Positions 1-10,876 of a stretch of DNA of 64,000 bases are shown here, one piece after another. The stretch lies in NCBI GenBank assembly GCA_029204225.1, contig CM055104.1:23234285-23298284 (forward strand). Reading direction: 5' to 3'. Within the stretch, counting starts at the first letter, position 1; each line of letters starts with the position of its first letter. Under the pieces are notes generated by a model. It searched no databases, was not told the origin of the DNA, and was given only the letters and a program-made list of their open reading frames with translations. A program made the position numbers and the translations under genes. Source of the DNA: Diphasiastrum complanatum. Taxonomy: Eukaryota > Streptophyta > Lycopodiopsida > Lycopodiales > Lycopodiaceae.

Positions 1-448
1 CAAACCTAGCAAATCCAACACATAGACTGGAAGATACTTGATCAACAATGATCCACCTACATTCTCATGAAATTTTTCACTTCCTAAACTCAAAACACAC
101 TCTTGAAAGGTCCAGCAACCTCACACACAAGAGAGGGTTTTGAAAAAAAAAACACACAATTGAATCTTGCAACTTTTGTATGCAAATGCTACAAAGTTGA
201 TATAGTATCTTGAAGAATGCAATAAGACCTATTCATAGCAATTAAAGTCACCACATTCCACCAGTATGGAGTGACATCGGTCTACTTCAATTATTTTCCT
301 TCTATTGAGTCTTGATTTACAAAAAATCAATTCTACACTTGAAAAATGCTTGATTTTTGAGTAGAAATCAATCTAGTATGCTCTAGAATTGGTAACTCCT
401 CCAAATCCTTGATAAATCTGGCTGATCCTTCAAGTTACCTACAAGAAA

Positions 449-460
449 GCTCTGCTACCA
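449..460 (-). other. degenerate copia primer-binding site
   Basis: On the minus strand this reads as a near match to the plant copia primer-binding site TGGTATCAGAGC, complementary to initiator Met tRNA, with one mismatch. It is followed on the plus strand by TGTGAAGA, a plausible LTR terminus. It suggests the 5' boundary of a minus-strand copia element whose body would lie to the left, where I see no coding remnant. Confidence 0.4.
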
Positions 461-995
461 TGTGAAGAAAAATCAGATCATTAAGATCCAATCAAACTCT
501 AAGATCTTTGGTTACTAAAAATGATAGCACATCTAGCGCTCAAAGATCTTGTTGTAAACTTAATTCTGATAATAGATGAGTTGCAACATTCTGCCCGTTG
601 TGTGCAATATGTGAATGACTTGTGATGCTTGCTGTAGTAGATATTACTTCCGCTGTTTTCAATTATTGATTGCTGATTAAACATTATCTATTGTTTATAA
701 ATTAATATCAGATCTGCAGTGTTAGTCTATAATTCGAAACAAATTAGATCATAGTTTGTAGTTGTAGATACAACTAAATAGAGTCAACTCGATCCGAGCT
801 TCTGCATTGGGATCCTCTAATATATGATCCCAACAAAATTGGCCATCTACAAGTGATTTGACCTAAAATGACTTTAGGATCACAAGATCCAATTTCTATA
901 GTTGAAAATGCTTGATTTGAGTTAGTCATAGAAATTATGGTGCCCTCAAATCCACCGCTGAATTTGATAGAAACACAAAATTTGGCCTGCAACCT

Positions 996-1007
996 GCTCT
1001 GATACTA
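996..1007 (-). other. copia primer-binding site (minus strand)
   Basis: The plus strand reads GCTCTGATACTA directly before TGTGAAAATA. Reversed, this is a copia-type primer-binding site with one mismatch from TGGTATCAGAGC, abutting an LTR end. The element body would extend leftwards from 996 but no gag or pol is recognisable there. Confidence 0.5.
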
Positions 1008-1836
1008 TGTGAAAATATTAGACCCAAAACATATTTAGATCATAAAAAATCTTTAGCCAAGTTTGATCACACATCTAGTTTCATCAACAACATAGAAATC
1101 ACTATTTTATGCATGCTAGAATTTGTGAAAAATCTAGAATATTCACACTTGTGGGGAACCACAAAGAAGTGTGAATGATCTTTACCATGCTTTATGATGG
1201 CCCACAGATCACATGTAGAGTAGTACTACAATCTACCATCAGATTTTATGGCTAAAGCATAATCTAGAATGCTACTGATCAAATCTTCATTAAGACCTCA
1301 TCAAAAGGAAAGTACACAAGCAAAAATATGTATGAAGAATGCCTTCTACTCGAGTTAGAGAGAGAATACAAAAACAAGCAAAATAGTGCGAGATCCAATT
1401 TTGACATTATGTCACCAAGATAGATTGATTCATCATTCATAATATGAGAGAACGTCATGTAAATATATAGGAGAAGATGTAGCTTTTGGTACTACTAGAT
1501 GCAACCACATTTAGCCCACCTCAAAGAGTGTAATCTACCAAACTATTGACCAGCTTGCATGCACAAGATTGCACCTAGCTTCTATCTTCTTTCTACAAAT
1601 GTCAATTTCTCAACTAGATATTTATGCATGTGTCCCATTACAATATTTGCATGCTTTGCATGTCACAATGAAAACTTAGGAGGCAATGTTCTTGAACTAC
1701 CTAGAGTTCCTACTAGCCCAAATTTGGCCATTTCTATGTCTAAATTCACGTGCATGTCAATTTGACCAATCTAGACATTGTGAATATCACAAATAACAAT
1801 TAGACTTAAATGCATGAGACAGCTCAAGTTTTTACA
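1008..1836 (-). repeat. putative copia LTR
   Basis: This 829-base stretch starts with TGTG next to the primer-binding site at 996-1007 and can end in ACA at 1836. Its size matches other copia LTRs in the window (660 to 830 bases). It is AT-rich with short gagagag tracts like those in the LTR at 14009. The right end is a guess because no second copy is present to define it. Confidence 0.35.
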
Positions 1837-2709
1837 TGGTAGAGAATGATATTACAGCTTGTAAATGTACATGTATGATGAAAAATTTCATCAACCCCTA
1901 TAGTCAAGTTGAATGGCTTTTTATTCTTCACACTCCTAAAAAGTTATCAACTTGTCTTGATCACTTGAACTTCCAGATTTGGCCCTTACCTTCTACTACT
2001 TTGATTCAACTGTGGCTTCAGATTGCTGGCCCACTTTTTGAGGCAATGGATTTTTTCTTGTGCTTTTCCATTCTGAGATTAACATGGCCCTTCACGCTTA
2101 AGCCACTTGGGATGCGTCGCGCTTTCACTTCCTGTACCAAGGTACCACATACAAGGTCAGGATTAACGCAAACTCGATGGTCACCATTGGCATTATGTCT
2201 GGTGATCGTTAGCCCATCTCCCATCATCAGGCAAAAAGCCTGATCAAATTTTTCGTCGCCAAGACTGCACAGAGGTCCCATCCCAAACTAACAATGGTTA
2301 CCTGATAGATGCTATTACGGAACCAGTTATACATGCGGTTGCACATCTGTTGAACAGCTTTCTAGTTGTTTCAACATTTTGCAAGGACAGAATCCAGTCC
2401 ACGCTGCTGAGTTAGATAGTGGAATCCTTCCTGGCATTCCATGGCCCCACGGTTGTGCCATACGACTGAACGCCTTCCTCATTCATCGAACTAACCATCT
2501 CCATCAAACCCAAACAACCATGAGCATATCGCAGCAGGTCTCCTGTTGTGTAATTTTTCCTGTGCACTTGTGGAGGCGAAAGTGCGGGCTTCCGCGCTCC
2601 CAGCCTTTTATCTTCCCATCGTGCTGCACACTAACCTTTATTTGCCCATCTGCCACATCAACATCCTCCCAATCCGTAGTTACTGACACAACAACCAGTA
2701 AGAGAATGT
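1837..2709. other. unassigned intergenic sequence
   Basis: No recognisable gene. Short open frames occur on both strands (for example 2018-2281 minus, 87 codons), but none resembles a known family. From about 2500 the sequence becomes pyrimidine-rich on the plus strand. Confidence 0.5.
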
Positions 2710-5080
2710 GTGGCGCTGCCCCTTCCTCCTCATCTCCACCTACCACTAGACGATGTACCACCGCCACTTCTTCTTTTGTACAACATCCTCCTCCTGTCTC
2801 TGTTGCCACTACTCCTCTTTCTGTTCCATCCACGACTGCTTCTGTTTCAATTCTCGTTTGCTCTGTTGATATCACTTCAATTTTTGTTCCATTATCCACT
2901 ACCCCTTCCATCGCTATCGCATCCTCCATCGCCCTTGTCTCCACCGTTGCTCCTCTCCAGTTTAATCCCTCTGATTCTCAGTTGTCTCTGGGACACTCTG
3001 CTGTGGATGCAAGTCATCAACTTTTCACCCCCACATCATACAATTTCTGCTCCATCCTCGCATTTCGTGCTCACACCACACTTCAGTTCCCCTCTATTTC
3101 ACCCATCCTCTCGTTTGGACAAACCGTTCCCACTCCCGTTTCCACTGTTGTTTCTCTCGTCCCATCTGTTTTGCCACCATCCTCTCGTTTGGACAAACCG
3201 TTCCCACTGCTGTTTCTCTCGCCCACCTATTTCGCCACCAAAGGTTGTCGAGAGCAACCAACCATTGTCTGATGACGCATTTATTCAGACAATTTTCATA
3301 CCATCACCAAATCGGACAGATCCTACCGCCCCAAATGACAAAAGGTCCCCCGAGAACCTGATTGAAGATAACGATGACGACGCTCCACAAGTCGTTGGGG
3401 CCGCTACAACACAAGCCCCTCTCAATGCCAGCATACCGGTTGTTCCAACAGACTTAATGATGGCGTACCAAACCTTGGGAACATACATCCAGGAGCTGGT
3501 AGTAGCCAGAGCCATTTTGGACAAGCAACACCCGGTTGCGAGTGGAATCTACGAAGCTACAGCAAGAGCTTATCATAGCTCAACAACATGAACAAGAAGA
3601 GAACTGAGAGATCCCCAAGCTGCAGCAGAAGGAAGATGGCCTCAACCAATATATCCAAAGCCTCTCCAAAGCTTTGATAAAGGCCTCCACGAATATGTGA
3701 GAGCTTCAATCTGAAGCATCCCAACGGCTGGCTCTCCTACAGGCGCAACTACAAATTTATGAAGTAGAAAATACGCACTTGGGGGCGGAAGTGAAAGACT
3801 TACAAAGTGAAAAACTCGCACGGCTAGCTCAACCTGCACCAAACTCAAGGCCGCTCTCTCAAGCAGAGATGAATCTCTTTAGGCATCAGGTGCAGGTATA
3901 TAATCAAACGTTAAACAACTACCAGGTAGAGTTCGGCAAGTATCGGGCAAGCGCAAGTCACGAGCTCACCTAGGCCAAACAAGCCCTCAAGGCTTGCCAG
4001 TAGTACATGGAGAAGAAGACCCAACCCACCCCAGTGGTGATCCCATCACCTCCAGGTTTTGATGCTGCACAAACCAGCACGAGCCAGGACCAAGGCCAAC
4101 AAGCAGCAGGGGGGTTAAGTCAAGATCAAGGGTCCGAAGGCCAAGACCAAGGACCAGCTGATACGGGTGCTAACACACAAGACCAAGGCCATGATGCAGG
4201 TCTGAGCCAAAGCCAAGAGGAAGGACAGAACTCATCATCAAGAGGTTCGCGCCACCATTTCTGCCAACCGGGCCTTCCAAAGACCGAAGTCCGTGGAGGA
4301 GAAAATAATCAAATTTCTATCTAAGTATCCCCACGAGTCATCCAGAGGCGGCTGGTAGATATCATTTTCAGCTCAGACAATAAAGGGCAACGAGCTGCAA
4401 GCATTACCCGCCCTCCAAACACAGCCAGAGTGGCATCAGCAGCACTTTGAAAGAGACCCTAAGGCCATCAAGACCTATGTAACAAGTCTGCAACAACTAC
4501 GGGTGATGCACACGACAATCCAAATGGGTAGAATGTGGCACCCCTCTGGACAAGATCACGATTCGAAATTTCAATTGGCCGAGAATTCTCTCAGAGCACG
4601 ATTGGGATACGGATGTAGATGCCCGAAGGGCTCTCACCACACTTGCCAATAAATATTTCAACTGCCCTAATCCAACAATCCGCGCGACAGCCACTTACGC
4701 CTGGAACTTAGAGCATTTAATGGGGATTGAAACTAAATGGGACAATCCCCCCCCCCCATATTCTTTGATCCTAATAAGGCGCTAGCTTTCGACAAAGTTG
4801 AAGATCAGCTGCCAGTCGCTCGTGTCTATTATTGAGCTGGCTTCCTTGGCGATCCCTGGACGCGCAGATTCCAAGCGTGGGTCAACCAAGATTTGGCTGA
4901 CAAGAGTCCACAAGTCCCGTCACATGACCAAGGACTTGAAGAATCTGGACCCACATTAATTTCATGGAAGATGTCACGGGCTACCTGATCAACCAAAGGC
5001 TGGCCAAGAGATCCTTCTACTAAACCGGTAGAGTGCCGAGGGACCGACACTACTTTAGGCCGTGGGTCCTGTTGGGGGAA
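2710..5080 (+). pseudogene. decayed gag-like coiled-coil reading frame
   Basis: A chain of plus-strand fragments appears to be one decayed polyprotein. 2710-3591 gives about 290 residues: a low-complexity Pro/Ser/Leu-rich start, then ordinary sequence with an acidic patch (EDNDDDAP). The frame continues with stops to 3779-3973, a heptad-like charged section (AEVKDLQSEKLARLAQ), then 4007-4324, a Gln/Asp-rich linker with repeated QDQG. Between 4400 and 4850 frame-shifting pieces such as ATYAWNLEHLMGIETKWD and DPNKALAFDKVEDQLP look like conserved protein. A coiled coil followed by a disordered linker and a capsid-like domain would suit a retrotransposon gag, but I cannot name the lineage and see no zinc knuckle or protease. 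It could also be a decayed host gene. Confidence 0.4.
3103..3215 (+). repeat. 75-base direct repeat inside the gag-like frame
   Basis: The segment with CTCTCGTTTGGACAAACCGT begins near 3108 and recurs near 3183, a period of 75 bases (25 codons), so the duplication keeps the reading frame of the surrounding Pro/Ser-rich segment. The two copies differ at several positions. Confidence 0.6.
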
Positions 5081-5186
5081 TTCCCGACCAATTGTAAATA
5101 AATAAAATCGTCCAGTAAAATGTGTTGCGAGGGCATGGCATCCTGCGTGTATAATGATGCCCATGGCCCAATGAGCACGCAAACTA

Positions 5187-5550
5187 AGTTGTAAGTAAAA
5201 TAATAGGCTTGGGCCCTTTGTAATTCAAATAAAACTTGAGGCCCAAAGTCAATTTTAAACTTAGAGTATATTCTTTTAGAGTTGGGTCCAATTTTGGACT
5301 CACATGAATCTTGTGATTTCCAATGTACTTTTTGTGGACCCTTGGATCAAGTTGGGTCCAAGATGAATGGATATGATCAATGCAGATATTAGCCAATAGG
5401 ATTTTGGGGCAAGGGCCTTCCCCATTTTATAAAAAGGCACCATTTGTACTCTATTTCCATGCTTAATGAGAAGGAGGAAACTCTACCAATTTGGGAAGAG
5501 AAGCATCCTCACTTGCTATTCAATGCTTGCTATTGCTCTTGTTGTTTTCA
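5187..5550 (+). repeat. possible LTR with TATA box
   Basis: The stretch begins near TGTAAGTAAAATAATAGG, contains a TATAAAAA box at 5428-5435, and is followed directly by plus-strand copia coding sequence. That order suggests an LTR promoter, though no primer-binding site or second LTR is seen. Confidence 0.3.
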
Positions 5551-5559
5551 TTTGCTTTC

Positions 5560-5970
5560 AAGTTCATGCTTTTTGATTTCAATAGTTTATGTTTCTCCCT
5601 TAGCAAGTACAATGAGCATTTGCCATATCTAGGTGCAAAAAGATCAATCTATACTGCTAATGATGTAGAGTGTAGAACTGAAGGAATAGGTAGTATTCCA
5701 CTGCATGCATCATCATCAAAATCTTTTTGCTTGCATGATGTACTTTATGTACCTAGACTAACCAAAAATCTCATTAGTGTAGGACAGTTGTTTGATAGTG
5801 GATTGGATGTCAAGTTTCAAGTTGACAAGTGCATAATCTCAAGAGAAAATGAAGTTATTGCTAGAGGATCTAGGATTGGAAAGTTGTACAAACTAGATTC
5901 TAGGGAGAGTGCTAACATTTCAGATAATGCTTATGAGACCAAGGTTCTTCAATGGATGCATTTTAGATAG
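5560..5970 (+). pseudogene. copia pol relic: protease end and GAG-pre-integrase domain
   Basis: The frame from about 5605 reads through a Ty1/copia segment between protease and integrase. The ending YTANDVECRTEGIGSIPL is followed by the usual VLYVPRLTKNLISVGQL block and KLYKLDS. These are hallmarks of the GAG-pre-integrase region; the related block in the minus-strand element at 13546-13884 has IPSITKNLLSVSQML. The fragment ends in a stop at 5968 and has no integrase core, so it is truncated on both sides. The N-terminal residues before about 5605 appear to come from flanking non-element sequence. Confidence 0.75.
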
Positions 5971-6107
5971 TGTACCCATAGATTTTGGATCCAGTGTAAA
6001 TATAATTACTTAAGAGACAGCGTATGAGCTAGCTAGGCATTCACCACAGAATAGTGCCTACACTTAGACACCTGAGATTAGCAGATGCAATTAGGAGAAC
6101 TCCAATA

Positions 6108-6515
6108 GGGAGTTGTCTTAGGCCTCTCGCTCTGTAGCGGAATAATTTTTTTTAGATGTTGCTAGTTGTCTACCAGCATAATAAATTGGATAATCAATTT
6201 TTTGATCATCCTTTTGGCTAAGCACTGCACCAATTGCAAATGATGAAGTACATATATGTGAAATTTCTTAGTCCAATCTGGAGGTCTATCTCCAGTTTCT
6301 TCTGCTAAGGATTGTTTTAATTTTTTGAAAGTGTCCTGGTGATCTTGTGACCAGTGATATTTAACAGATTTCTTTAATAAACCTGTTAAGGGAGTTACTA
6401 CTATAGCATATTCTTTTATTATCCTACGATAGTATCCTACGTGGCCTAAAAATCTCCTAAGCTCACGTAGATTAGTTGGTTCATTCAATTCTAAATACCA
6501 ACCTCTCCCCTTCAT
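6108..6515 (-). pseudogene. gypsy RT C-terminus to RNase H, minus strand
   Basis: On the minus strand 6515-6162 encodes the end of a Ty3/gypsy reverse transcriptase (LRELRRFLGHVGYYRRIIKEY, then HWSQDHQDTFKKLKQSL) leading towards RNase H. Homology continues to 6108 with the matching part of the gypsy element at about 51180-51600. It is fused on its upstream side to protease sequence (6522-6776), so most of RT is deleted. At 6108 it stops, and the continuation of RNase H appears in the opposite orientation from about 6805. Confidence 0.8.
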
Positions 6516-6521
6516 CAGTCC

Positions 6522-6776
6522 TTACAGAATGAACTCCTTCACCCTCTGAAGTATAACTTCAGGAAGATGTAGGCGTCTCACCTTCATATTTATCCTTCTC
6601 CCAGGATATAGTAATTTATTTATGGCTCTTTCCTTCTGATGTTGCCATCCGGTCTCGGAAGGTAATCTCCTTCTTCCCCAGTGGGTAATAACATCGGCTT
6701 CATATAGCCATGGTCTCCCTAATAAGTCTTTGTAAGATGATTCCCAAGTGGTTTTTAATATAAAGAAGTCCATCAA
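6522..6776 (-). pseudogene. gypsy protease C-terminal fragment
   Basis: The motif LLGRPWLYEADVITHWGRR is the LLGRPWL block at the end of plant gypsy protease domains. It lies directly upstream, on the minus strand, of the RT C-terminus at 6515-6108, so the RT palm has been removed between them. The catalytic DSG or DTG segment is absent. After about 6650 on this strand the frame becomes ordinary charged sequence that may be the protease-RT linker. Confidence 0.6.
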
Positions 6777-6799
6777 AAACTTATGGTCACCAATGTCAA

Positions 6800-8326
6800 C
6801 GCATGATCTACTCAGTGAAAAAATTTAGACATTATCTTCTAGAATACTCTTTTGTTTTTCATGTAGACCATTATGCATTGAAGCATCCAGTAAATAAACC
6901 TGACCTTTTGAGAAGAATAGCTAGATGGGCTCTTATTAGATGAATTTGATTATCAAGTAGAGTTATGAAGGGGGAAGGACCACCAAAACACTGAATATAT
7001 ATCATGGTTTAAAACTAAAGATCAACCAATTCAGATGAATTCCCAGATGAGCACGTAATGCACATTCAAGCGAAATCATCCATTTATGAATATATTATTA
7101 ATTTCTTACAAGATCAAATTTATCCTGATCATTTCAATAAACAGCAGAAGATAGTTTTTCTTGCAAAAGTAGGACCCTACACGATTATAGATAAGGTACT
7201 ATATAAATTAGGAGCTAATGATAACCTTCACCGCTGTTCTAACCCATCGAAACCACCACCGTAATAAGTGCACTACATGATTCGGGGGGCCATTATGCGC
7301 TTAAAAATATTGTCAAAAAAATTCTAAATGCTAAGTATTGGTGGCCCACACTTTATAGAGACGTTAAACTTTTCATTCAAAAATGTGATCCATGTTAGAG
7401 GATGGGGAAACATAGCTTCGCGACACACTGGCCACTTACACGAATCATTCCTTTAGCACCGTTTGAGAGGTGGGAAATAGATTTCGTAGGGGCTATCAAG
7501 CCAACCACTCACAAAACCCGCCATGGTTATATTCTCGTTGCAATGGACTATGCTACCAAGAGAGCAGAGGCCGAAGCTACAGTTAAAAATGATGCCAAAA
7601 TTGTGGCAAAGTTTTTGTTTTAAAACATCATCACTTGTTATGGATGTCCCTTAGAACTTGTAAGTGATAGGGGCACCCATTCTCTTAATCAAACCATTGA
7701 AGCCAAGTTATCGTATTTCTCCATCACACATCGTCAAACCACTTTGTATAATCCTAAAGCAAATGGACTTACTGAGCGAACTAACGGAATCTTGCGCAAA
7801 ATTTTGAACAAAGTGACAGAAACACATTCTTCTGATTGGGATCAGAAGTTATCATGAGTTTTATGGGCATACCGAACTGCCGAGAAAATTACAACTAGGC
7901 AGACACCATATCACCTTGTATATGGAATGCACCCGATATTACCCATCGAATTTGAAGTTCCAACCTTCTGCATTGATTGTGAGGAACGGGTGGATAAAAA
8001 TGACAGCCTCCAAGTGCAAATGATTGCTCTCACGCAGTTGGAGGATGACCGTCAGTTAGCATTAATAGAAACTGAACGGGTCCAAAATAAAATAAAAGAT
8101 AATGTTGATCAATCGATCAAAAGATTCAAATTTAAACATGGAGACTACGTGCTTTTGTATGACAACAGACACATGTTGTTTCCAGGGAAATTACACACAA
8201 GATGGATGGGACCTTATAAGGTCATTGAAGTCTTTAACAATGGATCATTACAGTTACCAGATCTTGAAGGACATTTATCTGATACTCGAGTAAATGTATC
8301 AAGTGTGAAGCCATACTATGATTGAT
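6800..8326 (+). pseudogene. gypsy RNase H end and integrase
   Basis: Plus-strand gypsy pol. It begins in the RNase H tail (FVFHVDHYALKHPVNKPDL near 6860) and runs through the integrase zinc-binding region and catalytic core (PFERWEIDFVGAIKP, then NIITCYGCPLELVSDRGTH) to a C-terminal domain ending VNVSSVKPYYD before the stop at 8326. Stops and frameshifts occur near 7262, 7399, 7621 and 7856. The integrase core aligns closely with the minus-strand element at 50112-51119, so both belong to one family. The DxVG and SDRGTH motifs carry two of the three catalytic acids; the GLTERTNGIL region carries the third. Confidence 0.85.
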
Positions 8327-9002
8327 TTCTAAACAAAAGTAGCAAGATCAGCTTCACAAATTTTGCGAATAATGCGAAATATGCGACAGTCATTGTTCCA
8401 CATACGTTTGTAAGGCTCACCGTTTTATCTATGCCGAAAAAAGCGACACTGACGTTCATTCTTGGTGTTTTCGCCATACCTTATTTTGCAAAAAACCCGA
8501 CCCTTTTGTTAGCACGTTTGCCATTTACTTGTCATATCCACTTGTTGTTTTCATTTTCCAAAAAATACGACACTCTTTGTGTTTGTTTCCAACTTGTTTC
8601 CAGCATATAGGAAATCTTCGAAAAACCCGACACCTTCTCTTCACGTATAATTCCCACTGTGTTTAGTGGAAATTGCGACACCAGTGTGGAATTTGTTATG
8701 TTAAGTCTACATACCATTTTTAGTAAGCAAAAAATGCGACACATGGTTTCGCGATATTCGGCCAGTTTATTTTACCGAAGAAGCCATTTACATTTAATAC
8801 TTTTAGACCTTATTTTTTAAGGACTGTACCTTCAATATTAGGAGGACACTTTTTATTAAATACTGGTCTAATCTGCCGATATATCATTAATACCCCGAAC
8901 ACTTCAAACACTTCTGCTTTTTGTTCATTCTCACTTTCTCTGTTTCGTTCGCAATCGTTAAGCTCCTGCTCTTCTTACGATTCAACACGCTCACGACTAC
9001 CA
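8327..9002 (+). repeat. probable 3' region or LTR U3 of the gypsy element with spaced CGACA boxes
   Basis: Just after the integrase stop there is a non-coding stretch with seven copies of an A-rich tract followed by CGACA (one is CGACC). The CGA cores lie near 8384, 8444, 8498, 8568, 8628, 8676 and 8737, a spacing of about 48 to 70 bases. This may be a decayed tandem repeat of about 60 bases, or U3 enhancer boxes. I could not define LTR ends. Confidence 0.45.
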
Positions 9003-9888
9003 TTGCTGCTTTTGTATGCTATCATCCTCATGGTCATCGACTTTAAAACCCATCCAAAACCAGTTTTACCGGTTTTGCAACCTTTGGCCATACAAGCTAG
9101 AATTGAAGGACTTCTTCAATTCAATCCATCAGTGATTCCATCAGAGTTATGTCATGAGTTGATTCAAATTTTGAACGAAACAGAGGATGGACAGACACAT
9201 TTGCACCATCGTCCATAATTAGAAAATCATCATCACAGAAGGATTTTACTGTCACGCATTAGGCTTGCCTATAGATGGCACTATTCCAGTTACCAAGCCT
9301 GATTACATTACCCGAAGCAGAGTTTTCCAAGAGGAAGCATATCTTGAGAAGAGGGGATATAAACTCTCTTATATCAGAGACCCCAATATCAAAAGCTTCG
9401 TCTGTTTTGCTCTTGCTTCAATTTTCCTACCTGAGCAAGAGTATACAATCTCCCATAAAAATATGGGATACCTACTCAGAGCTCTAAGTGGAGAGCATAT
9501 TGCTTTCGAACAGATTGCTTTTAAGCAATTATGTAAGTTAGCCAAAGATAAATAATTTTCCAGGCTAGGTTTGCAGTTTGGTATATTATGCATGCATGTT
9601 GGAATTTTATCCGTACAGGAAGATATCAGGATTGTGCTAGTGCTGCCAGAGTTAGCTCCATCCATCGAGGGCGACTCTCAGATGCGGACATCAAAGGCGA
9701 CTTCTACTGAACTTGCGTCCTCATCTCCAACACAGAAGAATACAAGTTCGGTGAGAATGTCATCTCCTTCATCGCAGTACAAGCCGGTCTCCAACAACAA
9801 GAAAGTTCAAGAACCAGAGGAAGAGGCAGAAGATACTGAAGTTGTTGCTGAGCAAGAACTGTTGAAAATAAAAAATTATCTATCTTGA
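9003..9888 (+). pseudogene. unidentified broken reading frame downstream of gypsy integrase
   Basis: Three consecutive plus-strand frames (9003-9218, 9265-9555, 9571-9888) look like one protein of roughly 290 residues broken by two frameshifts or stops. The first part has a hydrophobic start and LPVLQPLAIQARIEGLLQF. The middle has EEAYLEKRGYKLSYIRDPNI and KNMGYLLRALSGEHIAFEQ. The last is a Ser/Thr-rich tail with an acidic stretch (EPEEEAEDTEVVAEQEL). I do not recognise the family. Its position after integrase could make it an extra 3' open reading frame of an Athila/Tat-type gypsy element, or the start of a second element or host gene. Confidence 0.4.
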
Positions 9889-10117
9889 CTTTTTGTTTTT
9901 TCACATAAATGGAAGATTCAATGGAAAATGAAAATAGCTCCTAGACACTTTTGTAGAAATATCCAAATGTACAATTAGAAGAATTTCTTATGTAGAAAAA
10001 TATTAATGTGCTCAGAATAAACTCTTTATAAGCTTTCTCCACCCACTTGAAGCTCATAGTCAATACAATGAGTGAAGATGAATGTGGTTTGCAAATTTTA
10101 TGCTTTAGAAACATGAA

Positions 10118-10862
10118 AACTACAAATGTATATAGGCTGATATTCTAGAGAATATTCTAGCCATCCTGCGGAACATCTTTAAAAATACAAGCAGGATAGG
10201 ATTTAAACGTAGAACTTGCCCAACCATCAAGTTTAGGCTTTTATGTTATCCGTAATGGCTTAAGTTATTTAGTTCTAAGCTTAAATTGCCATGGGCATGA
10301 CACATAGAAATGTCATTTCAAGTTATGTAAAAGTTAGTCACAAAGGCCTATTGGGGGGTTTGTCCCATAGAGCCCATTTTGTAAGAGACCACCCACTCCC
10401 ACTATAAATAAGAGTGAGGGATGGCTCATTTTGTAGGTGTTCATTTGGTGAAAATAGATTTATCTTTCTCTTGAGTCTCCTCCCTTGTGGTTTGGATCTT
10501 CATTGTTTTCTCTTTGCATTGTATTATAAATTATCTCATTGTGCAAACAGGCTAATATTAATCTAGTTTAATTTTCCCTACACTAGTAGGGAAAGCCTTA
10601 GTGGATATGTTTAGGGTTTGGTAATCTTATTCTCAGTAGGAAGTGAGAGAGAACGCGGCTGGAGTGGATCTTGCCCGAAATACTCACCCACTCACTTTAG
10701 ATCTTCTCATACTTCAATCACAGGGTTAGTTGGAAGCCATAGCCATTGGATGGGAAAACCACAATGCCTAGTTGGAGCCATAACGTGTTCTAGTGGGGAG
10801 TCCACCATAGCACTCATTCATTGGAGCCATAGCCGGAGTTGAGGGATGCGAAACAGACAACA
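10118..10862 (+). repeat. gypsy-type LTR, left end uncertain
   Basis: The right end is set by ACA at 10860-10862, directly before an Asp-tRNA-like primer-binding site. Inside there is a good TATA box, TATAAATA at 10403-10410, then a T/C-rich leader. The GGAGCCATA motif recurs near 10730, 10775 and 10820. The left boundary is not defined; the value given is approximate. Confidence 0.45.
10403..10410 (+). promoter_or_regulatory. TATA box of the LTR
   Basis: TATAAATA lies about 450 bases before the primer-binding site, within a context typical of an LTR U3/R boundary (CCCACTCCCAC upstream, pyrimidine-rich downstream). Confidence 0.45.
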
Positions 10863-10876
10863 TTGGCACCGTTGCT
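10863..10876 (+). other. gypsy primer-binding site, Asp-tRNA type
   Basis: TTGGCACCGTTGCT closely resembles TGGCGCCGTTGCC, the primer-binding sequence complementary to Asp tRNA used by plant Athila/Tat-type gypsy elements. It follows ACA, a normal LTR end. No gag is recognisable downstream. Confidence 0.55.

Noticed and set aside
2504-2944. Minus-strand open frame of 146 codons
   Set aside because: Reverse of a pyrimidine-rich stretch with biased Glu/Val composition; the plus-strand frame continues into ordinary protein sequence and is more likely real.
8376-8745. CGACA boxes considered as a CRISPR or tRNA-like array
   Set aside because: Boxes are too short and degenerate and the spacing varies; no cloverleaf or conserved repeat is present.
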